Positions 1 to 12,885 of a DNA stretch of 64,000 nt are shown here, piece by piece. The position numbers and the translations under genes are program-made. Origin of the DNA: Dastarcus helophoroides (lineage: Eukaryota; Arthropoda; Insecta; Coleoptera; Bothrideridae); contig CM053331.1 of NCBI GenBank assembly GCA_028583605.1, positions 17,592,857 through 17,656,856 of the forward strand, in the 5' to 3' direction. Under the pieces are notes generated by a model. The model searched no databases and was not told where the DNA came from. It saw only the letters and a list, made by a program, of their open reading frames with translations. Numbering within the stretch: the stretch's first letter is position 1; each line of letters starts with the position of its first letter.

Positions 1-2143
1 TCAAATTACGGCTACCTAGGTTTTATACGTTGATATATCAAAGATCATCCATACGTATTTGATCTAGAGATGTAATTAGTAGAAAACAAACACAATAAAC
101 AACCAAACATTATTGACGAGGTAAACGCAACTTTGACAAGTACTTGCATGGAATCATAAACATTAACAAAATCTTTCTCTTGTTCAAACACGAGATTTGT
201 AAGGTTTAATGAAAATCCAAATAAAAACATGTATTGAGCAGCAGACTCTGTCAAAAACTATAAATATTATTTTAAATATACTTATCAATATTTCTTGTTG
301 AAGAAATGGTTTTAATTGGATAAAAAAACTTATTGATAAGAATAACATTGAAAAGCAACAATATTTTAGTAATTCGCTCGGATCGATAATTTTATAAGTT
401 GAAATAACACAAAAGCGTTTCACCCATTGAAGAAATATGAAATAGATATAACTTAATTTTATCTTTAACAAAAGCAGATTTTTTAATTTCTTTTAATGAG
501 CATATAAAAATCATAATCAAATTATGCATGCAAATAAAATACGACCTACACTGCAGTAGTATAGCCCTTTATAAGCTTAAAGTTTAACACTTAAAAGCAG
601 AATAAACTATTACTAATTATTCAGAATTCTTATAACAATCTAAATGCAAATAAGGCTAAAGAATCCAAAAATGTAGTAATGAAGATTGTTGTAAAATAAA
701 TATGTAAAAGCCCATCATTTAAAGATAAGGTCGTGTTAATCATGTAAAAATTGGGCATATAAGCAATATTCAGTTAAATAAGTTAAACCATCACAATCGG
801 TAGATTATGTATATGATTTTTGTCGTAATTGAAGGAAGATAACTGATAATTAAGCTAGTTCGCCATTACCCCAGTAACATTGGGTAAAGCCGAACAGGTT
901 GTGTCTTGTTTTTGCTCTTAAATGAGATATTTATGAGAATCTTTAGCACAGTTGGTTTTAAAGGTGGTTAGTAAAATAATTGAACATTGTGAAAACCATA
1001 AACAATGAAAAAAATCCTACTTAAAATCTCCCTAAGATGTTCACCATTCCCTCACTTTCCTCCATTTTAGATTTCAATATTATTAGGATTGCTGATAAAT
1101 AAAACAACATTTACAATATTTTGGAAAGTGGAAATCCTTAAATATATACCACACAAATCGGCAATGTTAGTAGGAAGTTTAGATAACATCGTCTTTGTCA
1201 TGTTTCCTTTTTATTTCCATAGGGGAAACGTTTTATAGTTTGAAGCTTTGTAATTACCTAAAAAAAAGAAAAAAACTTTTTTCTCCTTTCAGAAAACTTA
1301 TACTATTTTCGTAGTCATGAACAGTGATTATAGGTGTCACAAGATGCTGCCTTTTTGTGCCCCATTAGGCAATCTATATTTGTTTGAAACTTCCTGTTTA
1401 ATCTTCACCTGAAATGAAAGTTTCTGCAAAAAGAAGCACTTGAAAAAAATTTCATATCCAAATAAAATCTGTAGCTTTTACAATTTTTGGCCACAATTGA
1501 TCTTTAGTAATAATTTTAACTCCTGTATAGACAAGGTTGCAGGGATATGAGGTGGCCATCAATTATTACTGCCTCGCCCATACCAATGGTTAAAAATATA
1601 TCTAGTTGATTTCGAACCTTCAGCGGACAAATCCTTAATAAAAATATTTCGGTTGAGAGTTCAGATTAAAACTATTATGTGGTATAATGGATGAGAACAG
1701 CGGCCAAACTATCTACTGGTATAAGTTGCCTACAACAATGTAAAGCAAAATCGGTTAGGAAAAAGTAAGGTATGGTGTTATTTTCTTATTTATTTGTTAT
1801 ATTTACTGCTAAGTTAGTTTGAGTTATAAATACTAATAGTTAGGACTCAAAAAATGTGTTTACTTTTATCTATCTGATCCTTTAAAAACATTTTTGATGT
1901 ATCTATTTTTTTCACTAAATTTTTTAAAATTTTAATACACGTTGGCAAGCCATCCAATCCAAAATAACGGCACCAAATTTATCGCTTACGACAATTTAAA
2001 GTATACTTGACGCACGATTTATTTTACATATTATGAATAATAAATTTTGTAATGCACATTCGGTCATTCATGTTTAATATACGTTTTACCATAGTTGAAT
2101 CATTTTACAGCTTATATTTATGGTAGTATGAAGAAAATATAAA
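1..2143. other. AT-rich upstream region, no supported gene
   Basis: No coding region is supported here. Two short hydrophobic reading frames on the minus strand near 45-471 are discussed under rejected items. The 100 bp before gene 1 hold no convincing TATA box. Confidence 0.5.
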
Positions 2144-2287
2144 ATGCCTCAAGTACATATCATAATTTTCATCCTATGCTCGATATCTATAATGGGTATT
2201 AGTTGTACCGCTCCTTACATTGACCCAGACCAGCCGCTCACTGTTCTTGGGTTTATCCTACCAATCGACACACTTGTCTATACCAAG
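2144..2287 (+). CDS. MBF2-like secreted protein, gene 1, exon 1
   Basis: First coding exon, 48 codons. Residues 1 to about 22 form a signal peptide with a strongly hydrophobic core, followed by CTAPYIDPDQ and the conserved block PLTVLGFILPIDTLVYTK. The exon ends in AAG followed by GTAAGT, a near-ideal donor in phase 0; reading on runs into a stop. The same plan, length and donor position recur in the two paralogous exons of this window, which supports the start and the splice site. The partner exon is 17860-18093, giving a 125-residue protein. The MBF2 family (named after a silkworm transcription coactivator; lepidopteran REPAT proteins belong to it) consists mostly of small signal-peptide proteins from gut, saliva or haemolymph, so secretion is more likely than a nuclear role. 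The 15.6-kb intron is filled with transposons. The exon pairing is inferred from order and phase; no transcript is available. Confidence 0.75.
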
Positions 2288-2879
2288 GTAAGTATAATTT
2301 CAAATCATCAAATAGACACAAAGAAATTGGATAATACAATTATAATAATACCTTTAGGAAAATTAATAATGTGATCTGAGAGTTAATTTTAATGCGTCTT
2401 AATATATAATGAAAAATATCATCACAATCCAACTCAATTTAATAATTCCGAATTTTCTCATTTTATTTTAGACTTTTTAAGAAACCAAACCAAATCAAAG
2501 TTAGTGACCATCTGTAGTGAGGCAATAACATTTAAGGAATATTTTCCAAATCAAGAATATTAGAATCAAAAGACGAAAGCTGGGTTTGAAGTACGTAGAC
2601 CATTTGATCCATATATAAAATTAAGGGGTGCTTCATTCTGTATAAAATTAATCTTACTTAATTTTGTCATAGCATTTATTGAATTATTTCTTTATTTATG
2701 CAGTCTGGCTAATTACAAAAATGTTCATTCACCATTATGCAAGGTCCGCCATTAGGGCGGAGGATAGCACCTAAGCCTAACACGTTATCAAAATCACATT
2801 TTACAATTATTTTCATTTTATTCTACTAATCATATACAGAGTGTTGATATAAATACTCATAAAAATTCAGCAAATTAAG

Positions 2880-3095
2880 ATAGGGTTTATGGAGGTTTGA
2901 TGGGTTGTTTTTCTAATAGAAGATCATAAATCCGGAGGCAGGACTCCGGTGCAGTCATTTGAAAACACTCAGTGTAAAGTAGTACTAACCAATTTGTGAC
3001 ATAAACAATCATTGATGGTCTTTAAATTTCCATAAACAATGAAAATGTTTTGTATTTTTTAGTTATACAGATTAATGGAGGCTTGAAAATGTAAA
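2880..3095 (+). repeat. direct repeat unit, copy 1
   Basis: Begins with tttatggaggtttgatgggt and includes ttgatggtctttaaatttcc. It matches 3605-3820 in the same orientation and 4062-4180 and 49345-49475 in inverted orientation. Confidence 0.6.
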
Positions 3096-3604
3096 AATTA
3101 TCAAAAAATTTTAAATAGCGTAGCCTATTTTTAATAGCTAATATGTAAATAAGATAAAATTACCTTTTCAATAATACTATATTGAAATATGGTATTATTG
3201 AACTGATCAAGTTACATTACATTAAACTTTTTTTATTTTTAAGTTTTTGGTAGTCATAAGTAGGATTATTTATAATTATTGCTAATTAAATAAATATTTG
3301 GTAATATTAAAATATAAATAAATTGTTGACATTCGTAAATAATAAACGAAACTCAGCAAATATTTTACTGGGCTCCCGAAAAATTAACAATCACAAATAT
3401 GTAATTTAAAGATTTACTTACATAAAACCTTTCAAGACGTTTGAAGAGATATTAAAATAAAATTTGGTCCAGTTACGTACATTCATAGGGGGCATATTTT
3501 AAAGTAATTCTCTATTTATTTAACTAATCATATAGAGATTGTTGACATATGGTTTTTTTAATAAAACACCCTATTTAATTAGCCCTATAAAAGTGCAACA
3601 TAGA

Positions 3605-3820
3605 ATATAGAGTTTATGGAGGTTTCGGTGGGTTATTTTTCTAGTAGAGGCTCATAAATCCGACGACAGGAATCCGATGCAGCTATTTGTAGACACTCAA
3701 TATGATGTAGTATTAACCAATTTGCGATACAAGCAATCATTGATGGTCTTTAGTTTTCATAAACCATAGAAATGTTGTCGTATGTTGTTCAGTTATACAT
3801 AGTGATCCAGAAATGCAAAT
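3605..3820 (+). repeat. direct repeat unit, copy 2
   Basis: Diverged second copy of the 2880-3095 unit. Shared landmarks include the cataaatccg block, the aaccaatttg block and cattgatggtcttta. With the inverted unit at 4062-4180 it can form a hairpin. Confidence 0.6.
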
Positions 3821-5169
3821 CCTATAATTACTAAAAAATTTTAAATGGGAAGTTTATTTTCATGAAAACCATCAAAAGTAACCATACATAATGTAGTATT
3901 GTCGGAAAGGTTATTCTATTTTATTTTCATTCAAGCTAACAAAAAAAGACTATTTTATTTAAAAATTTTTAGTAATTTTTGGATTTGTAAATCTCCCCCA
4001 CTCTATATAATTAAAGAATGTAAGACAACATTTTTGTACTTTATAGAAACTTAAACACAATTAATGATTGTTAATGTCGCGAATTAATTAATACTACACC
4101 ATACTGAGTGTGTACAAATGGCTTGGGAGTGCTGTCTTCAAATGATCCTCTATTAAGAAAACCACCCAGAAAACCCCTGTGTAAGTATATATGTATATAT
4201 GTATGTATATTCTCCATCCACACACTAATAGTGGACCCTGTATATACATGCAATACATCAACACATCATTTTAAAGTCTGTCTTCAATAATTAAATTGGC
4301 TCTAAACTGGAAAAGTATCGTGAGATAGAACCGAGTTAGAACTAAAATATTCTAGAAGAAAGTATAACTTGCAGTTATTAACTAAGAAATAAGTTTTTCA
4401 TGCCTATTAATTTGTCCACTTTGAATGCTACTTTTAAGTGTTAAGTAACTAGGCAAACCACCGAAGTCTTAGAAATTGCTCCATGTACTATATTATTGAA
4501 AAGTTAATCTAGCCGGCTTGGTTTATTAATAAAGAAGGTAAAATAAATTCTGGACAGAGAAAAAAGATGATTTTAGAAACCAAACTGTACTAAACGCCGA
4601 AGGTGTCGCTTTATTTTTTATTTGTATTAATCAACCATGTTTTGCGAATCATCTTTTTTTTTCTTTATAGATTATCCAACCATCAAATGGTTCCATATTG
4701 GTCTAGAGTCGGTATATCAAATAGTAGCCCCAATTTTCAGTTACCTTGTTGCAACTCATTTCTACGCTACCCATTGAAAGTAGACATTTTGGTGCTTGTT
4801 TATATATGGTTTTTCCCAGAACGTTCCTTTAAGTTTTGCTACCCTATACAATTATTTCTGATGTTTTGGTAAATATTTTGTTCCTAATTTTGTTAATATA
4901 AGTTATAGACATAAGGTATACTGCCTTTGTTGCACACATTTTTGAGCAATAAATTGGCGACAAATTATTTATATTTTTACAGCTATTGTTATTTCTGCAT
5001 GAAAAAAACTACCGACTAATCACAAACCTATTGAGGGGAACGCAAATCGGAAAGCTAATGGAATGGTCGAGTTAATTTGTGTACAAAAACTGTTTTAAAA
5101 ACTTAAGAAACACAATAGCATAGTGTGCAATGTACATTAATGTACAGTGTGTCCCACCGGGAATCGCTA

Positions 5170-6672
5170 CGATCGATATCTGGGAGACTACTTGCCTAAA
5201 ATATTTAAAAATTTGACAAATTAGCAAAGTCGGAAAGCCAATACAACTAAAATATTCCAAATGATGCAGTGATGCGAAACCTGGCCCGGTGTTAGCAAAT
5301 ATTTATCAAAACATTGTGGAATTTTTAATATCTTTTGTTAATAAATTGTTAATAAAGTTTAATAGTTATGAATATTAAATAATTCCAGGAAGTAGGGGTC
5401 AATTAATGTCAATTAATTTATTTGATATTTTAAGGGGACTTTGAATAGCAAATATTGTTCTTAAAGTTATATTTTTTGAAATAATTGGATTTTTACAAAA
5501 AATTTTACACATGCAACACCCCACGAAATTCTTTGTATCTTTTTCTAGAAACTAGATATTAATTTTGCATAACTTTCATAAAGTCAAAAACATTATAACG
5601 AGTGTTGAATTCACAACTGTTCATTTTGGTATATTCAAACACCGATAACTTTGTTGTCTTAAATGAAACGCTGTATTTTTTTGCCCTATCTTGTGCAGAT
5701 TTCAATTATTTTTCAACTAATCTAGGCATTGTCGGGGTTTATTTTACAATTGCAATTTTAACTTTTATTTTTCTACTTAACAGCTATTGAATTCTTATTA
5801 AGTAGCATATCAGTGACATAATGAACAGAAACAAATTTATAATAATTCATAGCATGTGGTGAAGCTAAAATTAAAACACGACTAGTCGACATACTTGGAA
5901 ATGTTATTTCAACATTTTTATTACCAATAACGAAAATAACGAACAATTTAAAATAATTCTCATTACTAAAAAAGATGGTCAGGCAGGTTTTTATTTTAAC
6001 TTCAACACACACTATAAAATAAACTATAAATAACTTGAAAAATGGATTCCTGATATTGTCAATTGTCAATAGAGATTATTTCTACTCATGTCACTAATAT
6101 GCGATCTGATAAGAGTTTACTAAATGTGAAATGGAAAAATAACAGTGAAAAATTGCAATTATTTCTAAAAGTTGTAGCAGCAAGAGATTATTAAAATCTA
6201 CATAAGATAGGCTAAGAAATGTAGGGCGTTCTATTTAAGATAACAAAATTATCGCTGTTTCAATTTATTAAAATGTTTGGTCGTGAATTAAACACTCTCT
6301 ATAATGTTTCTAAATTTATAAAATTTGTGCAAGATAGTTTTATTTGTGTTCTATTGATGTACCAAACCTGAAAATTATGACGTTTCTGGAAAAAGATACA
6401 AAGAAATTCGTGGGACCTTGCACCTGTCAAATTTCTTATAAAAATCTATTTATCTTGAAAACTATGAATTTTAAGAAGATTAGTTGCTATTAAAATGGTC
6501 TTAAAATATTAAACAAAATTTTAAAATGCAAAAATATATAGGATGTCTTATTTAAAATAATAAAATTGCTGTCAAATTCCGGTATAACCGGAAGTACTAC
6601 AACTTTGCAAATAATTAAATTGTGTTGGCCTCCTCGACTTTGCTAAATTCTTAAATTTAAAATTTTTTTAGA
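5170..6672. mobile_element. long-inverted-repeat DNA element
   Basis: Two arms of several hundred bp, about 5200-5680 and 6225-6672, are inverted copies of each other. Landmarks are agcaaagtcg with the gccaa block after it, cccacgaa with tttgtatcttttt, and acattata followed by gagtgtt. The right arm carries a CCGGTATAACCGG motif shared with the element at 14177-15966, so both belong to one broad group. The left boundary is uncertain. The right end is cut close to the solo LTR at 6680. No transposase was seen in the centre. Confidence 0.5.
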
Positions 6673-6679
6673 TAAGTAT

Positions 6680-7016
6680 TGTAACGAAATGTAAATTATA
6701 GAATTTAGTACGTAAGAAAATTTTCTAGAAAGATCTGATAAGGGAAAGCGGCCGCGATAATGAAGTAAACGGCAGATAAGCGTTCCTGAAGTTTCGGCAA
6801 ACGATAAACCTTATCTGCTGGATTTTTCTAGAACCCGGAAGCGAAAACTATATAAGACGGACGCCTTTCCCTCGAGTCAGAAGACAGTGTAGTTAGTTGG
6901 TTGGTTAGTAGTTAGAAGTAAGTTTATCATTCAGTTGTAGTGTTCCGAGTTTAGTTTGGAAATAATGTGGTTATACTTCACGGCGTAATAATCATTCCAA
7001 CCGGTAGCCCGCAAAA
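6680..7016 (+). mobile_element. solo LTR, family 1 copy 1 (Ty3/Gypsy-like)
   Basis: Starts TGTAACGAAATGTAAATTAT and contains aaagcggccgcgataa, a TATA box (tatataag) before gacggacgcctttccctcga, then gtgttccgagtttag. The end is eroded compared with other copies (gcaaaa for gtaaca). Flanks are gtat and atat, an imperfect copy of the ATAT duplication seen at three other copies. No internal retroelement genes are attached, so it is a solo LTR. Confidence 0.7.
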
Positions 7017-7944
7017 ATATTTTGTCAAATATCAATTTCTGCGACTCCCAGAGGGACACACTATATGTGAAGAGAGTAAGAGTAACATAATAAAATAACA
7101 AATAGAAAACACATTAATTCAGAAATTATCAGGAATAGTATTATGTGGTAACAAACTGTGGATTAGGATTTGGGAGGCAACTATGTTAAAAAAATGCTTA
7201 AAATGCTTCAGATTCCGAAGGTAAAGAGATGAGTTTGCACGAAGTGTACCGAAAATTGGTCTTTCCTGTCCCGCCTATAGCCTAAATCATTCAGGCAAGA
7301 CAAACAAAAAATATTATTCCGTAGGAACTTTTAAGAGTGTCAAGTTTGGTTTCTTGTGTTTTTCTAGGAAATGTATTCGCCAGAAAATAATATTTAAAAA
7401 ATTTAAATGAAAACAGAAAACCTACAAATATTCCTACATAAAAATATTGGTTATATGTACGTGTTTGAAATTTCAGTACAGTAAGTTCTTTTGTTGAATA
7501 TAATTCAAGAGCCGATTAGGTCAAATGCATTTTAATTTTTAGGAATACGAGGGATAACGAGGGATTACTGTATATGTCTGCAACACGTTTGGATTGGAAT
7601 ATTCCACACCCGCTTGTTGTAGAATATAGCATTGCTTAACAAGGTTATAGAAAAACTCCTCAATGTTCATAAAAATCTTCAATTTTGAAACGCGAGGCTT
7701 TAAATAAATATCTTAATTGCTTAATATTCCTCCCTAAAATGAACGTAAACGGCTTCTGATTCGTCGAAAGCCGTATATAATATAATTATTCGAAAGGTTG
7801 TACAGAATTCCGAGTATTTTAAACCGGTAGTGAAATAATATTTATTCCATCACAATTTTTAGTAATAGAATATGTAGTTTCTATAATAGTGTTAGAGAAA
7901 GTAAAATTCCAAAGTATAGTTGCAATTGTATGAAAATAACTACT

Positions 7945-8590
7945 GGGTGAACAATTAAGAAATGGCACCGGCTCTATCTCACCAGCGAATCATTCCACAG
8001 TTGTGAGAAAAAAATAAGAATGGTGGTCCTGAAATGTCGCTGGAAAATATTTGTGAGTTTCTAAAACTACCGCTAGGTAGCGTAATAAATAGGACTAAAT
8101 AGAAAATTACGATTTTTTCGAGATTTTGCTTAATTAGATATATCTAAAATACATGCATTGTAATCCCTAGAGTAATTTCAACTAAAAACATATGAAAGTG
8201 CTTTCGATAATCTGGGTAATACTCTTTCTATAGAAACTAAAATTGCTAAATTTGATTAGGGCTAACTGAAGTAAATGGTATTAAAAACATTTTTTTGACG
8301 TCTTCTCACCACTTTGTTTTTAAAGCAAAAAATATGTGAAACAAAAACAAGTCGCAATTACTCTAGGATTACAATGCATGTATTTTCAATATACCATAAT
8401 TAAGTAACATTCTGCAAAAATCCTAATTTTCTATTTAGCAGTACGTATTACGCCATCTGTCGGTCATTTTAGAAACTCAAAAATATTTTGCAGCGATTTT
8501 TTAGGGCCACGTTTCTTATCAAAATTTTTTCCAAGGCTGTGATATGATCCGTTGCTGAGATATTGCCAGCGTCCTTTCTTAGATAGCCAC
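7945..8590. mobile_element. foldback element with ~200-bp arms
   Basis: The left arm (about 7945-8180) and right arm (about 8360-8590) are inverted copies. The left arm has tggtcctgaaatgtcgctgg and tacatgcattgtaat; the right arm has attacaatgcatgta and cagcgattttttagggccac. The loop of about 180 bp has no coding content. A non-autonomous foldback MITE is the simplest reading. Class and exact ends are unknown. Confidence 0.6.
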
Positions 8591-9399
8591 CTGGTGCAGG
8601 TTTAGTTTTCCTAATTAAACCCCCCTTTATTTTCTTTACTCTTGACTTTTCTACAGATTAGAAATGCAGTCCTTCGTGTTTCTTTATTAAGTTTTTAATT
8701 CTACTATAAAAAAGTGTTTCAGTCTATGTATACAGGGTGAATAAATATCAATTTTTATGGAACATTCTATACATTTTTTCATATTTGGTTTCTGCTATTT
8801 TCCATTATTCAAATATATGTTATTGATATACAGGTTAAACCAAATTTCATTTCCACTGCAGGGATCTCGTAAACTATTAGAAATACCAGGGGACTTACAT
8901 GGGCAAAGTAGCGCAGAATTTAATGCCTAACAATATTCCGCTGAATTTTATTTAGAAAAAAATTATAAATCGCCATTTTTAAGAATTACCTATAACTTGT
9001 TTATTTGAAGTTTTTCTAAATTCAACTGCTGTTGCATACTTCAAATGTGGCAAAGTGTGTTAAATAACGTAGTTTATTATTTAAAAAAAAATCATAGTAG
9101 GTAATAAAACCACTATAGTTCCTAATAATAAAAAAATATGAAATTTAAAAAAGTATTAGTTATTATTAAAGCTAAGATTATATGCAAAATGGATATAAAG
9201 TGCATACAAGCATATTTAGACATTTTTCAATATATATGCAGTTTTTTATTTTGCATATTTCAGTATTTTTTATTGTTTGTTTTGTTTTTGTTCAGTTAAT
9301 ACAAAAGCAATCAAGTTAGATAATTAAGCCTTAGTTTGAAATAAAGGTGTGTTGAGTCTACATATCTTGTTTTATATATAGTATGTTCATCAAAAAACG

Positions 9400-10400
9400 T
9401 TTCTCGGTTTTAGGAAAACTATTGAAGATTTTTTTTATTTTTAACTTTTTAATTAAAAGTACGCTAAAAAGCTTACAGCGCAACTGCCTATTACACGGTG
9501 CAATTCCTATTGCTTTCCAGAATAGTCTAGCACCCTTTGGGCATACTCTCTGCCAGCTTTTCAGCATATCCTAGGAGTAATAAACGCCAGATCTCTCTGA
9601 TTTTTCTGCTTGAGGATGAATACACGTGTTCCTGCAAGCTTCCTCATTGCAGTGCTCCAAATAATTTTCATTTGATTTGCGTCAAGAAACTGTGAAAATC
9701 AGTCAGAAGTTACGATGTCAGATTCTGCTCTCCATGAGGTACAGAGGCGACTCCGATGTTTTGGATCATTGTCCTGCCCTAAAATCCAGTCTTTGCTTTT
9801 AACACCAAACATCTTCTGGACAGGCTTTAGAAAACCACGTTTATAAATAATGACGGTTTTTTGAGCATTTAAATTCTACATAAAGATCTATAAATACCTA
9901 AAACTATGCCCAGAGTAACATCCCCAAACATGGAGTCTTACTGGGTGTTTGATGGTTCACTGAAGCAATCGCTCACCAGCATACCTTATGAAAGCCCTTG
10001 CCCAGAACGATGCTTTGTCAGAAAAAAATACATTGGACCAATCACAGTCGATATTTTCGACAGCCCGGACCGTGCATTTTTTCCTGTAGGTCTTCGGAAA
10101 CAACGAATTTTGCCTCGTGCTTCGATATTGTATGCTTTTCTCGGTTAAATCGTATTTATGCTGACGTCAACTTCTCTTTTAGCTAGGTTGGCTTTGGTTT
10201 CACGTAACTGTAGAGTAAAATTGCGCTTAAAAAGCTGTAAGATGACTTTATCCTGCTATTTTATTGTCACCTCCGATTTACCTCTATCGGCAAGATCTTC
10301 GTCGGCTTTATAGGTTTCAACCCACCTCTTTACAAATGTTTTCGACTTTTTTAAATATTTAGCAGCGGCACTGTAAAACATGCGTCCACCTTTTGGTTGA
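9400..10400 (-). pseudogene. Tc1-type transposase remnant
   Basis: On the minus strand, broken frames read in order: a helix-turn-helix segment with KTFVKRWVETYKADEDLADR, a stretch matching the region before the first catalytic Asp, the second catalytic block GQDNDPKHRSRLC, and a third block ending in IIW followed by a C-terminal helix region. GQDNDPKH matches the Q-x-D-N-x-x-x-H motif of Tc1/IS630 transposases. The third catalytic block (usually DLNPIE) is altered beyond function (DANQMK). Several stops and frame changes interrupt it. It sits between the terminal repeats at 8831 and 11686, so it is the original transposase of that element and is inactive. Confidence 0.65.
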
Positions 10401-10498
10401 CAGTTCCAGCAATAATAAAACAATTTAGTATCCGCGACGTGGCAACCGAATGCACCTTTTTACCAACAAATCTATAAAAGCTAAATCATTAATAGTTT

Positions 10499-10624
10499 TT
10501 AAAAAATCGAGGAACGTTTCTTATTGAACCGACTGTACGTAAATGTATTCATATTTTCTTTTAAAAAAATGGAGGAACGTTTCTTATTGAACCGACTGTA
10601 CGTAAATGTATTTATATTTTCCCT
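10499..10624 (+). repeat. 63-bp tandem duplication
   Basis: Two adjacent 63-bp units are nearly identical; both contain ggaacgtttcttattgaacc and gactgtacgtaaatgtatt. The low divergence shows a duplication much younger than the surrounding decayed Tc1 element. Confidence 0.85.
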
Positions 10625-11984
10625 GACTATTAATCCTTAGCACTGCAATTGTTTGAAATTTTTTATGGAAATAAATGCATATAAAATATTTTATAGTGCA
10701 TATTTTGCAGGTATTGATGCTCTAGTTATTATTTTAAAACCAAGAATACTATAACAAACTGTATAATATGGAAATATTTATTAATAATCGAACGTGCATG
10801 ATGTTATTTAAATGACGTAATTTTCAGAACACTTTAGGAATTTTATTAGTAGCAACTGTGCCATAAGTCATACCCAAGTGTGCCCTCTAGACTTCTCTGG
10901 AAGTTAAGTATCCTAAAATGGATAATGTGTCTAAATATGAGAGTTATTTCTAATGTTAGTTAGATATTTCACGTTTACGAGTAATAAACATAAATATTTA
11001 AGGTTAAAGGAATTTTTGTAAAATTGCCGACAAAAGTTTTAGAATATCCACACGTTTTCATAGAATAAGGCCATTTAAAGGGGTGCATGCATGTTACGAT
11101 TATACTAATAATGTTTTAGTATTGCACAGTTTGTTACAATATTCTTAGTTTTTCAATAATTATTTTCACGTAATTAGGTACTGTACTTTTATTATTAAAA
11201 GTTATGGAACTTGCATTGCCTACTATAATTTTTTGTTTAAAAATAATAAATTACTTCATTTAACTTACTTTGTCACATTTGAAGAATGACACGTGGTATA
11301 TCAAATTAATTTAAAAAATATGCTTAATTCGAAAATAATAAAATTCAATATGACATCTATTAGAAATAACGAAGTTGACATAATTTACCGAGAAACAGTT
11401 AAATTAAAAAAAAAATTAACATACACCGATAAAAAGCTCTAAAGAACAGCTAATAACAGTTTTTGAAGTTTTTCAATCGTATTTTGAATAAAAAAGTAAC
11501 AACTTATTTTTTAATATGGCGATTTTCAGTATTTTCTAAATAAAATCAAGATGAGTTAGAATTAAATTGTTTTCGCAACAAAATATTATTAGGCATTAAA
11601 TTCTGCATTACTTTGCCCATTTAAGCTTCCTTGTATCTCTAATTTTATGAGGTTCCTGTATAGGAAATCAAATTTGGTTTAACCTGTATATTCTCTATCG
11701 ACAAATACTAACTAATTGCCCTTAAATAATTTAACTACAGTTATTACACATATAAACAAAAATATGGCATGTTTATTCTTAAAGCCAGTATCTTAATTTG
11801 GTTTATATATTTTTAAACCCGGCTTGGGTTTTGATTGCTAAATGCTTTGCTGTGAAGTGTTTTACGTAACATATTTGTAGAGAAACGAGTAAAATAATCT
11901 TATTTTGGTTATTACATTTAATTGATAAGAATTAACAATAACGACAATAGAACAATAGTTTACTGCAACATAATAAAAAAATTA

Positions 11985-12560
11985 GCATTAAGTATTTGCT
12001 TGGATTCTCCTAGGCAAACTCCGTAGAAGGTTTCTAATTATTTTTGACAAAATTTAAGCCCATTCTTCCTGCCAGCAATTCTCAATTCTGTAATTGAGGT
12101 AGAAGCTGAATTTTCTGCTCGTATATGTCGCCTCAAGATGTTCCATATATATCCTATAGGATTAGCATCAGGAATCATTGGTCTAGTGTCTCAATCTCGA
12201 AATCTTTAAGGTAATGAATCACTGTTTTTGCAGTATGAGGCCCAGAATTATCATGCATTAACACAAAATTATCGTACCCAATAAAGTTTGCATAAGGCAT
12301 GCTCTTTAAGAATGTTTCGTATGTACTAGGCAGTATTTATTCTTACTTTATTTCAATAAGATTTGTATGATTTTATGAATTAATGCCTCCCAAAAACCTA
12401 TTGGATCCGACACCAAAACAAATTTTTTGAGCAAGAGTACATTCTCCAAAACGTTCTCCAATACTTCTGTACCCTCGACTACGTCTGTTTGGCTTCCACA
12501 AATTGTTTCGTCTGTAAAAATGACTTTTTTCCATTCATGCTTATTCTAATTGGTATCATA
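11985..12560 (-). pseudogene. second Tc1/mariner transposase remnant
   Basis: Minus-strand frames contain all three catalytic regions of a Tc1-type DDE transposase: WKKVIFTDETICG, then MHDNSGPHTAKTVIHYLKDF, then PDANPIGYIWNILRRHIRA. The order and spacing fit one gene. The last block has Gly where the catalytic Glu/Asp of NPIE is expected, and frame changes occur between blocks, so it is dead. It differs in sequence from the transposase remnant at 9400-10400 and belongs to another Tc1 lineage. Clear terminal repeats were not found. Confidence 0.65.
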
Positions 12561-12885
12561 ATTCGAAACAACCACAGCAAGAAATAAAGCACTTCAAATG
12601 TCATTTTGACAAAAACGAATACAAGAACGGTAGCCATGGCACACGATGATTATTTTGTCTTGTCTTGTAATTTGTAAGATTATTGCTTATTCAACTAAAA
12701 TGGCTAATATTTAAGCATTATTTTATGATAGGTAAGTTTGAGCATACGTAAAAACAATACTCCAGTGAGCGTATTTGGCCATAAAATATAATAAATTTAC
12801 AAAAATAAAAAAAAATTGACTTAAAGTAAAATATGCAATGTTTTTGTTCGTGAGTGTATAAAATACTTAATTAGTTTTAATCCTT

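Larger units (their letters stand above)
2738..4240. mobile_element. TA-flanked non-autonomous DNA transposon
   Basis: The left end carries GGTCCGCCATTAGGGCGGA (from 2743) and the right end carries the inverted form with CACACTAATAGTGGACCCTG, each next to TA. Inside, a ~210-bp unit occurs twice in direct orientation (about 2880-3095 and 3605-3820) and once inverted (about 4062-4180). This looks like an inverted-repeat MITE whose left arm was duplicated. A further half-copy of the family lies at 49345-49700. No transposase was recognised. Terminal TA points to the Tc1/mariner superfamily, by inference only. Confidence 0.6.
8831..11686 (-). mobile_element. Tc1-like transposon, 2.86 kb, degenerate
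   Basis: Ends are TA|CAGGTTAAACCAAATTT and its inverse AAATTTGGTTTAACCTG|TA. The inverted repeats continue for about 200 bp (for example catgggcaaagta and cagaatttaatgcctaa in the left arm, their complements near 11590-11620). The TA target duplication is intact. A decayed Tc1-type transposase lies on the minus strand inside. A related short copy is at 56153-58282. Confidence 0.8.

Noticed and set aside
45..471. Two overlapping minus-strand hydrophobic frames that recall a chemosensory-receptor membrane segment
   Set aside because: Only general hydrophobicity and an EKDFVNVYDSMQVL-like stretch support it. The frames are not joined by a clear splice pair and the window edge cuts off context.
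4071..4290. 60-codon frames on both strands
   Set aside because: They lie in the right inverted arm of the 2738-4240 MITE and are not kept in its other copies.
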